Positions 1 through 7,600 are shown, numbered from the stretch's first letter. The stretch is 17,618 bases of DNA from Holosporales bacterium (GCA_031270515.1 JAISXM010000008.1:1-17618); one strand, 5' to 3'. Numbers and translations are program-made. The notes: generated by a model not told the origin, from the sequence alone.

Positions 1-1
1 A

Positions 2-1531
2 CGTGAAATAGCCTTTCCGCAATCATTTGTATTTAGCAATGATGACAGTTCTAATCTGATTCCTTGTGACAGTACAGTGTTGGATGGTTTTTTCAGAGAT
101 GACGTTCTTGCTACAGAAAATCAATTGCTGACGACGTTGCGCAATTACTTATCCGATATCAAAGACTGTTGGGGGTTGCCTCTGGATTTCGTACATTATA
201 GCAGACTGAGTGAATTGTTACATCGTTACTTTGTGTTTATATCAGGACAGCATACTTATAGTCATGAAACATTTTGTGAGATAATTGGGCTAATTCAAGA
301 GATGCCATATTGCATACCTTTAATCAGATATGCATGTTTTCGTCTTTTTGACGAATATCCTTCGAGGATTAGTTCCCTTATTTCACAAATAAAAGAACGT
401 GTTCACATAGGTATAGATGTAGATGCACCACATGCACCACATAAAGTTAAGCTATCAAATGGATTTGAGCCTTTTTTATCAATACATGGCGCGCCTAGTT
501 TTGATCGAGATGAATACAATAAAGAAAAATTCGACGCATGGGTACAAAGATTAAAAGAGTTTAGTTGGAGCATGAAACCTCTCATATTTGCGTCGGACAA
601 GCCAGTTGTGAGGAAGGTCTTGGACGATTGGAATGCGGCTAAGCGCATACTAGAAGGATGCGGTATACGTAGTAGGCCAGGAGAAGAGTTCGAGCCAGGT
701 CAATTTATACGTAGACTCAAGGAAAGGATGAATATCGATGGCTTTGACATATTAGATAGACTTCTGTCCGAAAAATTGATTAATATTAACACAAGAGACG
801 AAAGTGGTTGTACATTGCAAACACAGGTCAGTGAACCGAATATGCTGGAATTACTATACGAAAGAGGCGCGAACGTTCACGTCGTTGATGATCTAGGGCA
901 AAGTCTCTTGCACTACTATACTGGGGACGCGTCTATATTAGAATCATTAATTCACGATTACTATATGGACGTAAATACGAAAGATTATTATGGACGGACT
1001 TTTTTGCACCAAGATGCAAGATCCTATAGTGGGACAGCAGCAGCAACTGGACACGAAATATTTTTTAAATACCATGGAGATATTCACGCGAAAGACTGTT
1101 TTGGACGAACGGCCTTGCATTATGCCGATAAGCCAGAAATGATCCAAGCATTTTTTGATAGAGGATTCAATGTTGACGAAGCAGATCGTTATGGAAGGAC
1201 GGCTTTACATTACGGTATATGGAAGACAGGCAGACGTCAAGGGCTTCTTACTGGAAAGGCGAGCGTAAACATACAAGATAATGACAAAAAAACACCTTTG
1301 CACGTTGCGGTTTGCGATAATATGTGTATACCTCAACTCAGAAGTGCTGTTCTTGATCTAATCAATGCAGGTGCAGATGTTAAAATGGTCGATCGTTATG
1401 GAAAAAAAGCGATCGATTATGCACGTGAACGCGGTAAAATAAACGAGATCGTTGAGCTTTTAGCTGACGCGGAACGCACAGCTGACGCGGAACGCAATGT
1501 GCAAGGTGATTTGGCAGAAAGAGCTGAATAA
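2..1531 (+). CDS. Ankyrin-repeat protein, 5' end cut off by the window edge
   Basis: The reading frame is open from base 2 to the stop at 1529-1531, giving 509 visible residues. A GTG at 77 could start a 484-residue protein, but no Shine-Dalgarno precedes it and the frame continues upstream without a stop, so I treat the gene as truncated at its 5' end. Roughly residues 245-490 hold six or seven ankyrin repeats, shown by recurring D-x-x-GRTALHYA and GADV-type motifs (for example DCFGRTALHYA, DRYGRTALHYG, DKKTPLHVAV). The preceding ~240 residues are not recognised. The C-terminus carries a short duplication of ADAER. Ankyrin repeats bind other proteins and are common in secreted effectors of intracellular bacteria; an effector role here is inference. 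No signal peptide can be judged because the N-terminus is missing. It converges on rodA, with repeat A1 between them. Confidence 0.85.
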   Translation, partial: REIAFPQSFVFSNDDSSNLIPCDSTVLDGFFRDDVLATENQLLTTLRNYLSDIKDCWGLPLDFVHYSRLSELLHRYFVFISGQHTYSHETFCEIIGLIQEMPYCIPLIRYACFRLFDEYPSRISSLISQIKERVHIGIDVDAPHAPHKVKLSNGFEPFLSIHGAPSFDRDEYNKEKFDAWVQRLKEFSWSMKPLIFASDKPVVRKVLDDWNAAKRILEGCGIRSRPGEEFEPGQFIRRLKERMNIDGFDILDRLLSEKLININTRDESGCTLQTQVSEPNMLELLYERGANVHVVDDLGQSLLHYYTGDASILESLIHDYYMDVNTKDYYGRTFLHQDARSYSGTAAATGHEIFFKYHGDIHAKDCFGRTALHYADKPEMIQAFFDRGFNVDEADRYGRTALHYGIWKTGRRQGLLTGKASVNIQDNDKKTPLHVAVCDNMCIPQLRSAVLDLINAGADVKMVDRYGKKAIDYARERGKINEIVELLADAERTADAERNVQGDLAERAE

Positions 1532-1540
1532 GTTTAGAGC

Positions 1541-1632
1541 TATATCTGCCCATGAAAACAATTTGAATTTTTATCCTCACCTAAGCCTTGTATTACAACG
1601 AAATTCAAATCGTTTGTTATGGGTGGTCCGTA
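1541..1632 (-). repeat. Interspersed palindromic repeat A, copy A1 (reverse orientation)
   Basis: Read on the minus strand this matches copy A4 (9551-9643) almost base for base through the central section, including the shared core TCGTTGTAATACAAGGC. The ends are inverted repeats (CCCATGAAAACAATTTGAA against TTCAAATCGTTTGTTATGGG), so transcripts could fold into a long hairpin. It fills most of the gap between the convergent ankyrin and rodA genes. No run of T follows the stem on either strand, so it is not a classical intrinsic terminator. Confidence 0.85.
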
Positions 1633-1689
1633 CAACTCTGCGTCGGGTGCCCATTCAACTGCAGGAGCGTCTTGTGGGCAAATTATCTC

Positions 1690-2868
1690 TTACGCGCCTC
1701 TCTTCTTTGCTCGCCCAAACGCCGCAGATAAAATGATGCCTTGGCTGATCAACAATGTGATCATAGACGTTCCGCCATATGACACCAACGGCAGCGGAAT
1801 CCCAACGACCGGCAACAACCCTGCTACCATCGCTATGTTTATAATGGCATACAAAGCAAATGAAATCGTCATTCCGGTAATAACAAGCCTTGCAAATTCA
1901 TCCTTCAAAGACACAGAAAGCAACAAGTTGAAGAATATAAGCGCGGAGTACAATGCAACTAAAAGGGCGACTCCAATGAACCCAAACTCCTCGCTTAGCA
2001 ACGTAAATATGAAGTCTGTGTGCTTCTCTGGTAAAAAATCGAGCGCGCCTTGCGTTCCTCGCATAAAACCTTTGCCCCAAAAGCCACCTGAGCCAATCGC
2101 AATTTTGGACTGGATGATATGGTAGCCGCTGCCGAGGGGATCCCTTTCTGGATTTAGAAATGTAAGTATTCTGTTCTTTTGGTAATCATGTAGAAAGTGC
2201 CAAAATATTGGAAAGCCGCTAATTGCGCCACCGATAACGGAAAGAATAAAGCGCATGCGTATTCCCGCAAAAAAGAACAGCGCACCTCCACTAGCACAAA
2301 GCAACATTGCGGTGCCTAAGTCTGGCTGCTTTACCGTGATGAACACGGGGATCGCAATCAACGCCAGAGGAACGCACATGGCGCGTGCCTGCGACGTCGC
2401 TGTGCGGTTGTTGGGGGGCGCCAGGTGAGGCAAGGCAAGCGGCACGTCACTGAACCTGCGGGCCAGCGCAACCACCAGCGCAATGCGCATAATCTCGGAC
2501 GGTTGGAATTGTATCGACGCAATCTTCAGCCAGCGCTGAGCCCCCATGCCGACAGTGCCGAGGAGCGCGGTTAACGCGAGTGCGCACAATGCGGCGGCGT
2601 ACATGACATACGCAAGGTTGTACCATAGGCGAATTGGCGTCGTTGCGGTGATGAGCATGATGACGACGCCAAGAGCGAAGTGAATGAGCTGCCTGACGCA
2701 CCAGGGGGAGGGGCCGCTGCCTGCGGAATATAATAGGCATAGGCTTATGGACACTATAGAAAACAGTGTGATAAAGAATAATGGCGATATTTGTAAGAGT
2801 TGTTCTACACGAAACAAACGGTTAACGGCGGCAAATAATTTGGAATGCCATGCGGATTGTATTTTCAT
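1690..2868 (-). CDS. rodA: RodA, SEDS-family peptidoglycan glycosyltransferase
   Basis: A 392-residue polytopic inner-membrane protein with about ten hydrophobic segments. RodA polymerises lipid II into glycan strands during cell elongation, working with the transpeptidase PBP2 and the Rod complex. Family motifs are in order: GAQRWL, QPSEI, KQPDLGTA, FLPEKHTDFIF (its Asp, about residue 285, corresponds to the essential SEDS aspartate), SEEFGF and, near the C-terminus, LPVVGIPLPLVSYGGTS, which is of the RodA rather than the FtsW type. The length is normal for the family and no break is visible. The start at 2868 is the first ATG that keeps the whole N-terminal region before the first membrane segment; no strong Shine-Dalgarno precedes it. 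The usual partner gene for PBP2 is not adjacent: upstream lies a divergent LRR gene and downstream a convergent ankyrin gene. Confidence 0.95.
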   Translation of the reverse strand: MKIQSAWHSKLFAAVNRLFRVEQLLQISPLFFITLFSIVSISLCLLYSAGSGPSPWCVRQLIHFALGVVIMLITATTPIRLWYNLAYVMYAAALCALALTALLGTVGMGAQRWLKIASIQFQPSEIMRIALVVALARRFSDVPLALPHLAPPNNRTATSQARAMCVPLALIAIPVFITVKQPDLGTAMLLCASGGALFFFAGIRMRFILSVIGGAISGFPIFWHFLHDYQKNRILTFLNPERDPLGSGYHIIQSKIAIGSGGFWGKGFMRGTQGALDFLPEKHTDFIFTLLSEEFGFIGVALLVALYSALIFFNLLLSVSLKDEFARLVITGMTISFALYAIINIAMVAGLLPVVGIPLPLVSYGGTSMITLLISQGIILSAAFGRAKKRGA

Positions 2869-2899
2869 AACGAGGTTGTTCTATAGCGCACTTCGGCAG

Positions 2900-2927
2900 A
2901 TTAGATATGTTGCGAAAGCTGCTTCAA
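2900..2927 (-). promoter_or_regulatory. Possible rodA promoter
   Basis: On the minus strand TTGAAG (2927-2922) and TCTAAT (2905-2900) are separated by 16 bp, about 30 bp before the rodA start. The match to the sigma-70 consensus is moderate (4/6 and 5/6). Both boxes lie inside the degenerate repeat B1, so the repeat may have supplied the promoter. Confidence 0.3.
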
Positions 2928-2945
2928 CGCAGCAGGAATCAATAG
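2901..2945 (+). repeat. Interspersed repeat B, degenerate partial copy B1
   Basis: This stretch aligns with the first ~45 bases of repeats B2 and B3, sharing GTTGCGAA, CTGCTTC and GAATCAA blocks with about ten differences. The right half is not recognisable. Within it GCTGC-TTCAAC-GCAGC forms a small hairpin, followed at 2944-2958 by a second one (AGCCC-AAAAA-GGGCT). Confidence 0.6.
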
Positions 2946-3083
2946 CCCAAAAAGGGCTTTCGCCGCAGGTACGTTGTGTTGACATCTATTGTGCTGATCT
3001 ATGCCGGACTGGGTATTCACGGTAAACTACTTTAGGCTCATTGTATCCCTTTCCATAAAAATATGAAATTCGAAGAACTTATC

Positions 3084-3112
3084 TTGACTAATGAGGGTGG
3101 AACGGCTAATAT
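3084..3112 (+). promoter_or_regulatory. Sigma-70-type promoter of the first LRR gene
   Basis: TTGACT (3084-3089) and TAATAT (3107-3112) are separated by exactly 17 bp, 31 bp before the ATG at 3144. The same arrangement occurs in the homologous leader of the second LRR gene at 5079-5107, in a region otherwise partly diverged. It lies downstream of an in-frame ATG at 3063, so that ATG would not be on the transcript. Confidence 0.7.
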
Positions 3113-3143
3113 TTCTTCATATCGCTCCGCTAACGGTAAAAAA

Positions 3144-4811
3144 ATGAAATCCATAAAAAACATCCTAATGACTGCTATTTTGACAGTCGCGTCATCTGGT
3201 ACAAGCGAGTTGTGTGCAAGCGAGTTGTGTACAAGCGAGTTGTGTGCAAGCGAGTTGTGTGCAAGCGAGTTGTGTGCAAGCAGTGATCCGACGCAGTGCG
3301 TTGAAATCGAATCCGTCTTGTTTACAAAAGAATACGTTTTGCCTGCGGTTGCCGCGGTTGCCCCGGACGCGAATCCCTGCCCCCTATCGCCTGATAATCC
3401 AGCTAACTGCGGAACAAAGTTGATAAAAGCACAGATTCGTATTCCAAACTGTAGTATATGTCTCCCGCGTAGCATCACGGCGATTGCTGCCGATGTTTTT
3501 CACATGAACACAAATCTGGGTTCCGTCACTTTTGAACCAAATTCCCTGCTGATCCGTATAGAAGAACGTGCTTTTAGATGTTGCTGTCATTTGCTATCTT
3601 TTTGTATCCCATCCAGCGTAACTACCATATCAGAGGAGTGTTTCCTGGGATGTTGCATGTTGTCCGTATTGACGTTTGAACCTAACTCACAGCTGCTCCA
3701 TATGGAAGGATGTGCTTTTGCCTATTGTTCTTCCTTGCCATCTATATGTATTCCATCCAGCGTAGAGGTTCTCGGTCCTGGTTGTTTCCTTGGATGTCGC
3801 AGTTTATCCTCCGTAACATTTGAGGCTGGCTCCAAACTGAACCGGATAGAAGATGAAGCTTTTATTGGTTGTTCTTCTTTGTCATCTATCTGTATTCCAT
3901 CCAATGTAGAAGAGGACATCCCTGAAGCTTGCTTCCTTGGATGTAGCAGTTTATCCACCGTAACATTTGAATTTGGGACAAAACTGAGCTGGATAGGAAA
4001 AAGCGCGTTTGAAGGGTGTTCTGCCTTGTCATCTATCTGCATTCCATCCAGCGTAGAGGGCATCAGTTCTTATTGTTTCTTTGGATGTAGCAAATTATCC
4101 GTCTTAACATTTGAATCTGATTCAAAACTGAGCTATATTAGAGAATACGCTTTTAGGGATTGCTCGTCCTTGTCATCTATTTGTATTCCTCCCAAAGTAA
4201 AGGTCATTCATGCAAGTTGTTTCTTCAGATGTAGCAACTTATCCACCATAGCATTTGAACCTGAGTCCAAACTGAGCCAGATAGAAAGAGATTTTAGCAT
4301 TTTAGAACTACATTCGAGTATTTGTCCTTCTTTACAATCTATTCGTATTCCATCTTTCTTAGAGGACATCCCTGAGTATTGTTTCTCTGAATGTAGCAAA
4401 TTATCCATCGTAACATTTGAAGCTAATTCAATATTGAGCCGTATAAAAAAGTATGCTTTTAAGAATTGTTCTTCTCTGTCATTTATTTGTATTTCACCCA
4501 GCGTAGAGGTCATCTGTGAATATTGTTTCTTTGGATGTAGCCGCTTATCCATCGTAACATTTGGAGCTGATTCCAAACTGAGCCAGATCGAAACGTGCGC
4601 TTTTCGTGGTTGTTCTTCATTGTCAACTATTCGTATTCCATCCAGCGTAGAGTTCGTCCATGGGTTTTGCTTCTATAGGTGTAAAAACTTATCCGTCGTA
4701 ACATTTGGAGATGAGTCAAGACTGAAATATCTAGCAAAGAACGCCTTTAATGATTGTAGTTCTTTGTCACCGATTCTCACTATTCCATCCGAAACATTTA
4801 TTCCGAAGTAA
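3144..4811 (+). CDS. Secreted cysteine-rich BspA-like leucine-rich-repeat protein 1
   Basis: A 555-residue protein starting with a Sec-type signal peptide (MKSIKNILMTAILTVASSG), then five SELCA-type pentapeptides and a ~60-residue linker. The rest is LRR_5/BspA-type leucine-rich repeats: about eight and a half copies of a ~48-residue double unit of the form TFE..SKL..IE..AF..CSSLSSICIPSSVE.....CF.GC..LS. The start at 3144 is preferred over the in-frame ATG at 3063 because the promoter lies between them and the paralogue's protein begins with the same peptide. I count about 47 cysteines, placed at fixed positions in each unit, which is unusual for bacterial LRR proteins and suggests disulfides or metal binding outside the cytoplasm. 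BspA-family proteins are mostly surface or secreted adhesins; binding to a host or surface ligand is inference. No C-terminal sorting signal is visible. Confidence 0.85.
   Translation: MKSIKNILMTAILTVASSGTSELCASELCTSELCASELCASELCASSDPTQCVEIESVLFTKEYVLPAVAAVAPDANPCPLSPDNPANCGTKLIKAQIRIPNCSICLPRSITAIAADVFHMNTNLGSVTFEPNSLLIRIEERAFRCCCHLLSFCIPSSVTTISEECFLGCCMLSVLTFEPNSQLLHMEGCAFAYCSSLPSICIPSSVEVLGPGCFLGCRSLSSVTFEAGSKLNRIEDEAFIGCSSLSSICIPSNVEEDIPEACFLGCSSLSTVTFEFGTKLSWIGKSAFEGCSALSSICIPSSVEGISSYCFFGCSKLSVLTFESDSKLSYIREYAFRDCSSLSSICIPPKVKVIHASCFFRCSNLSTIAFEPESKLSQIERDFSILELHSSICPSLQSIRIPSFLEDIPEYCFSECSKLSIVTFEANSILSRIKKYAFKNCSSLSFICISPSVEVICEYCFFGCSRLSIVTFGADSKLSQIETCAFRGCSSLSTIRIPSSVEFVHGFCFYRCKNLSVVTFGDESRLKYLAKNAFNDCSSLSPILTIPSETFIPK
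3204..3278 (+). repeat. 15-bp tandem repeat, five units, in LRR gene 1
   Basis: Five consecutive 15-bp units (AGCGAGTTGTGTGCA, one unit with ACA at the end) encode SELCA five times (once SELCT) just after the signal peptide. The paralogue at 5141 has one unit at the same place (5204-5218). Units are multiples of three, so copy-number change alters length but not frame. Confidence 0.95.
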
Positions 4812-4849
4812 TTGACGACCTTGAAGTGTCGCAGTCGTTTCTCCGTCAA

Positions 4850-4888
4850 TATATCTGCCCATAAAAACAAGTTGAATTTTGATTCCAA
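4850..4888 (-). repeat. Partial repeat A (A2'), reverse orientation
   Basis: The sequence TATATCTGCCCATAAAAAC and the following bases match the start of A1, that is, the right end of repeat A read in reverse. It runs directly into the forward copy A2, forming a head-to-head pair. Confidence 0.65.
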
Positions 4889-4983
4889 TATACCGGATCC
4901 CTATAACAAACAAGTTAAAACTCGTTGTCATGCAAGACTTGGATCGTGGTCCAAATTCAAATCGTTTTTATGGGCAGGTTATA
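4889..4983 (+). repeat. Interspersed palindromic repeat A, copy A2
   Basis: About 95 bp starting TATACCGG and ending ATGGGCAGGTTATA. It shares the inverted-repeat ends and a central TCGTTGTCATGCAAG with other copies; the right third (TCGTGGTCCAAATTCAAA) is identical to A3. The gap 4812-5140 between the LRR genes is filled by A2', A2, B2 and the promoter of the second LRR gene. Confidence 0.85.
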
Positions 4984-5052
4984 GATCTGTTGCGAAGCCT
5001 GCTTCCACGCCGCAAGAATCAACCGCCGAGAATGATTCTCACAACCGATCTA
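4982..5052 (+). repeat. Interspersed palindromic repeat B, copy B2
   Basis: A 71-bp element bounded by imperfect inverted repeats (TAGATCTGTTGCGA at the left; TCACAACCGATCTA at the right). It is nearly identical to B3 (7488-7558) and similar to the fragment B1. It contains the small palindrome GAGAAT-G-ATTCTC. It abuts A2 directly and ends 26 bp before the -35 box of the second LRR gene. Confidence 0.85.
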
Positions 5053-5078
5053 GTTGAATTTACATCGAAGAATTTATC

Positions 5079-5107
5079 TTGACTAATGAGACTAGATTGG
5101 CTACCAT
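5079..5107 (+). promoter_or_regulatory. Promoter of the second LRR gene
   Basis: TTGACT (5079-5084) and TACCAT (5102-5107) with a 17-bp spacer, in a leader homologous to that of LRR gene 1 (shared TTATCTTGACTAATGAG upstream and CTAACGG before the start codon). The -10 box is poorer than the TAATAT of the paralogue, so expression may be lower. Confidence 0.55.
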
Positions 5108-5140
5108 TCTCATCATGTTACTCCACTAACGGCAAGAAAA

Positions 5141-7267
5141 ATGAAATCCATAAAAAACATCCTAATGACTGCTATTTTGACAGTCGCGTCATCTGGTACA
5201 AGCGAGTTGTGTGCAAGCGGTAATCCGATACCGTTCATTGAGGGCGCTATACTCCTCTCCGAAGAAGGTAGTAACTTAGTCTCCGTAACATTACCTGACT
5301 ACAAATTGAGCCGGATAAAAGGAAAAACATTTCAGAATTGTTTTTCCTTGTCATCTATCTGTATTCCATCCAGTGTAGAGGTTATTGGTGATTTTTGTTT
5401 CAATGAGTGTCGCAGCTTATCCACCGTAACATTTGCATCTGAGTCCAAACTGAGCCGGATAGAAGAACGCGCTTTTCGTTATTGCTCATCCTTGCAATCT
5501 ATACGTATTCCGTCCAGCGTAAATATCCTCTGTAAGTGTTGCTTTTGGTGGTGTGACAAATTATCCGACGTGACATTTGAAGCTGAGTCAAAGCTGAGCC
5601 GGATCGAAGAATGCGTTTTTTATCAGAATCGTTCCTTGTCATCTATCTGTATTCCATCCAGTGTAGAGGTTATTGGTTATCAATGCTTCTTTAGATGTGA
5701 AAAATTATCCGTCGTAACATTTGAAGCTAAGTCAAAACTGAGCCGGATCGAAAACGACGCTTTTTGTTTTTGCTCATCCTTGCAATCTATACGTATTCCG
5801 TCCAGCGTAAATATCCTCTGTAAGTGTTGCTTTTTGCAGTGTGACAACTTATCCGACGTAACATTTGAACATGACTCAAAGCTGAGCCGGATCGAAGAAG
5901 GCGTTTTTTTTCAGAATCGTTCCTTGTCATCTATTCGTATTCATTCCTGCGTAGAGTTCATCGGTTCTCTATGCTTCTTTAGATGTAAAAACTTATCCGA
6001 CGTAACATTTGAACCTGACTCCAAGCTGAACCAGATCGAAGACGACGCTTTTAATCGTTGCGATTCCTTGTCATCTATCCGTATTCCATCCAGCGCAAAG
6101 TTCATCCGTGAAAATTATCTCTCTGGACGTAGCAACTTACCTATAGTAACAGTTGAATCGGAGTCCAAGCCGAGCAGTATCGAAGAATGCGCTATTCAGG
6201 AGTGTTCACCCTTGTCATCTATCTGTATTTCATCCAGTGTAGAGATCCTCTGTGAAAGTTGTTTTCCTGGAGATAACAACTTCTCCACCGTAACATTTGA
6301 ACCTGACTCCAAGCTGATCCGGATCGAAAAAGACGCTTTTCAGAATTGTTCATCCTTGTCATCTATATGCATTCCATCCAGTATCGAGACCCTCCGTGAG
6401 CGTTGCTTATCTGGGTGTCGCAACTTAGCCTCCGTAATATTTGAAATTGGGGCGAAAGTGATCAGTCTAGAAAAAAGCGTTTTTCAAGATTGTTCGTCCT
6501 TGTTATATATCTGTATTCCTGCCAGCGTAGAGATCGTCGGTGAAGGTTGTTTCTCTGGGTGTCACAAGTTATCCCTCGTAACATTTGAAACTGGGTCCCA
6601 ACTGAGGCGTATAGAAAAAAGCGCGTTTGAGTATTGCTTGTCATTGTCAACTATTGATATTCCATCTAGCGTAGAGGTCATCTGTGAAAGTTGTTTCGCT
6701 GGATGTAGCAAATTAGCCGCAGTAACATTTGAAACTATGTCCAAACTGAGCCGGATAGAAAAAGGCGCGTTTGAGTATTGTTTATTGTTGTCATCTATAT
6801 GTATTCCATCTAACGTAGAGATCATATGTGAAAGTTGTTTTTCTGGATGTATCAACTTAGCCGCAGTAACATTTGAAGCTGTGTCCCAACTGAGCCGGAT
6901 AGAAAAAAGCGCGTTTAGCTCTTGTTCGTCCTTGTCATCTATTTGTATTCCATCCAGCGTAGATATCGTCTGTGAACGTTGCTTCTCTAGGTGTACCAAC
7001 TTAGCCAACGTAACATTTGAAACTGGGGCAAAACTGAGCTGTATAGAAGGCGCTTTTCAGAATTGTTCGTTCTTGCCATCAATCTGTATTCCTTCCAGCG
7101 TAGAGTCCATCAATGAGAACTGCTTCTGCGGATGTTACAAATTATCCACCATCACATTTGAAGCTGGGTCCAAGCTGACGCGTATCGCGTTTAAGAATTG
7201 CTCTACCAAGTTATCTATTGTCTTCTTGCAAGCGAAAATGTCATCTGTTGAAGATGTGAGAGTTTAA
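5141..7267 (+). CDS. Secreted cysteine-rich BspA-like leucine-rich-repeat protein 2
   Basis: A 708-residue paralogue of the protein at 3144-4811. The first 26 residues (signal peptide plus one SELCA unit) are identical to it at DNA level, after which the proteins share only the repeat architecture. About thirteen and a half double LRR units of ~48 residues follow, with the pattern VTFE..SKLSRIE..AF..CSSLSSICIPSSVE.....CF..C..LS. Cysteines recur at the same positions. Units 2-3 and 4-5 form a 96-residue duplication. The last two units have lost three or four residues each and the C-terminus (KLSIVFLQAKMSSVEDVRV) is not repeat-like. It has its own promoter, so the pair is not an obvious operon. 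The family is known for surface or secreted adhesive proteins; the ligand here is unknown. Confidence 0.87.
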   Translation: MKSIKNILMTAILTVASSGTSELCASGNPIPFIEGAILLSEEGSNLVSVTLPDYKLSRIKGKTFQNCFSLSSICIPSSVEVIGDFCFNECRSLSTVTFASESKLSRIEERAFRYCSSLQSIRIPSSVNILCKCCFWWCDKLSDVTFEAESKLSRIEECVFYQNRSLSSICIPSSVEVIGYQCFFRCEKLSVVTFEAKSKLSRIENDAFCFCSSLQSIRIPSSVNILCKCCFLQCDNLSDVTFEHDSKLSRIEEGVFFQNRSLSSIRIHSCVEFIGSLCFFRCKNLSDVTFEPDSKLNQIEDDAFNRCDSLSSIRIPSSAKFIRENYLSGRSNLPIVTVESESKPSSIEECAIQECSPLSSICISSSVEILCESCFPGDNNFSTVTFEPDSKLIRIEKDAFQNCSSLSSICIPSSIETLRERCLSGCRNLASVIFEIGAKVISLEKSVFQDCSSLLYICIPASVEIVGEGCFSGCHKLSLVTFETGSQLRRIEKSAFEYCLSLSTIDIPSSVEVICESCFAGCSKLAAVTFETMSKLSRIEKGAFEYCLLLSSICIPSNVEIICESCFSGCINLAAVTFEAVSQLSRIEKSAFSSCSSLSSICIPSSVDIVCERCFSRCTNLANVTFETGAKLSCIEGAFQNCSFLPSICIPSSVESINENCFCGCYKLSTITFEAGSKLTRIAFKNCSTKLSIVFLQAKMSSVEDVRV
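5477..6052 (+). repeat. Internal 288-bp tandem duplication in LRR gene 2
   Basis: Bases 5477-5764 and 5765-6052 are two copies of a 96-codon block (two double LRR units). Near their starts the stretch encoding CSSLQSIRIPSSVNILCKCCF is identical in both except at its edges, while other LRR units in the gene differ widely. This points to a recent unequal exchange within the gene. Confidence 0.85.
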
Positions 7268-7301
7268 AGAAAGAGAGATACAAAAGTTACTTCAGCGATG
7301 C

Positions 7302-7395
7302 TATACCGGGGCCCCATAACAAACAATTTGCACTTCGTTGCGGTTTGAGGTTTTTATCGTGGTCCAAATTCAAATTGTTTTTATGGGCAGGTATA
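7302..7395 (+). repeat. Interspersed palindromic repeat A, copy A3
   Basis: Starts TATACCGGGGCCCCATAAC and ends ATGGGCAGGTATA. The inverted-repeat ends are CATAACAAACAATTTG and CAAATTGTTTTTATG. The gap 7268-7667 downstream of LRR gene 2 consists of 34 unremarkable bases, then A3, element C, B3 and a promoter. Confidence 0.85.
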
Positions 7396-7483
7396 GCTAA
7401 ACACTATGAAAACTCGGCACCGCCTTTGCTTCATTCACAATGTTTCTAAAGCAATGCGCTGCTGGTTTTTTATGGTGTTTAGC
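7396..7483. mobile_element. MITE-like element C (88 bp) inserted at the A3-B3 junction
   Basis: The ends are inverted repeats: GCTAAACACTATGAAAA at the left and TTTTTTATGGTGTTTAGC at the right. It is flanked on both sides by TATA (7392-7395, 7484-7487). At 4976-4990 the A2-B2 junction has the same flanking sequence joined without the element (GCAGG-T-TATAGATCTG), which serves as the empty site. The pattern fits a non-autonomous transposon with TA or TATA target duplication, as made by IS630/Tc1-type or some IS5-family transposases. No coding capacity for a transposase is present. Confidence 0.75.
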
Positions 7484-7487
7484 TATA

Positions 7488-7558
7488 TAGATCTGTTGCG
7501 AAACCTGCTTCCACGCCGCAAGAATCAACCGCCGAGAATGATTATCACAACCGATCTA
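7488..7558 (+). repeat. Interspersed palindromic repeat B, copy B3
   Basis: A 71-bp copy differing from B2 at very few positions (AAACC for AAGCC; GATTATC for GATTCTC). It ends 13 bp before the -35 box of the next gene. Confidence 0.85.
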
Positions 7559-7571
7559 GTTGGATATACAC

Positions 7572-7600
7572 TTGACACGTCTGTGTATATAAAGTATATT
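7572..7600 (+). promoter_or_regulatory. Strong sigma-70-type promoter of the exported-protein gene
   Basis: TTGACA (7572-7577) and TATATT (7595-7600), spacer exactly 17 bp, give the best promoter match in the window. The start codon is 68 bp beyond the -10 box; the sequence AGGGATGAG lies just before the ATG at 7668 and can act as the ribosome binding site. Confidence 0.75.

Noticed and set aside
2944..2960. AGCCC-AAAAA-GGGCT-TT hairpin as an intrinsic terminator
   Set aside because: The stem is only 5 bp with two or three T after it, and no plus-strand gene ends just upstream.
3063..3143. N-terminal extension of LRR protein 1 from the ATG at 3063
   Set aside because: The extension spans the TTGACT/TAATAT promoter, and the paralogous gene begins at the second ATG with an identical signal peptide.
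3722..4888. Long minus-strand open frames opposite the LRR and LolA-like genes
   Set aside because: They mirror the repeat periodicity of the plus-strand or minus-strand gene and lack ribosome sites or family features.
4850..7558. CRISPR array, because of repeated palindromic units
   Set aside because: The repeats are dispersed, not regularly spaced, vary in sequence and orientation, and no cas gene is present.
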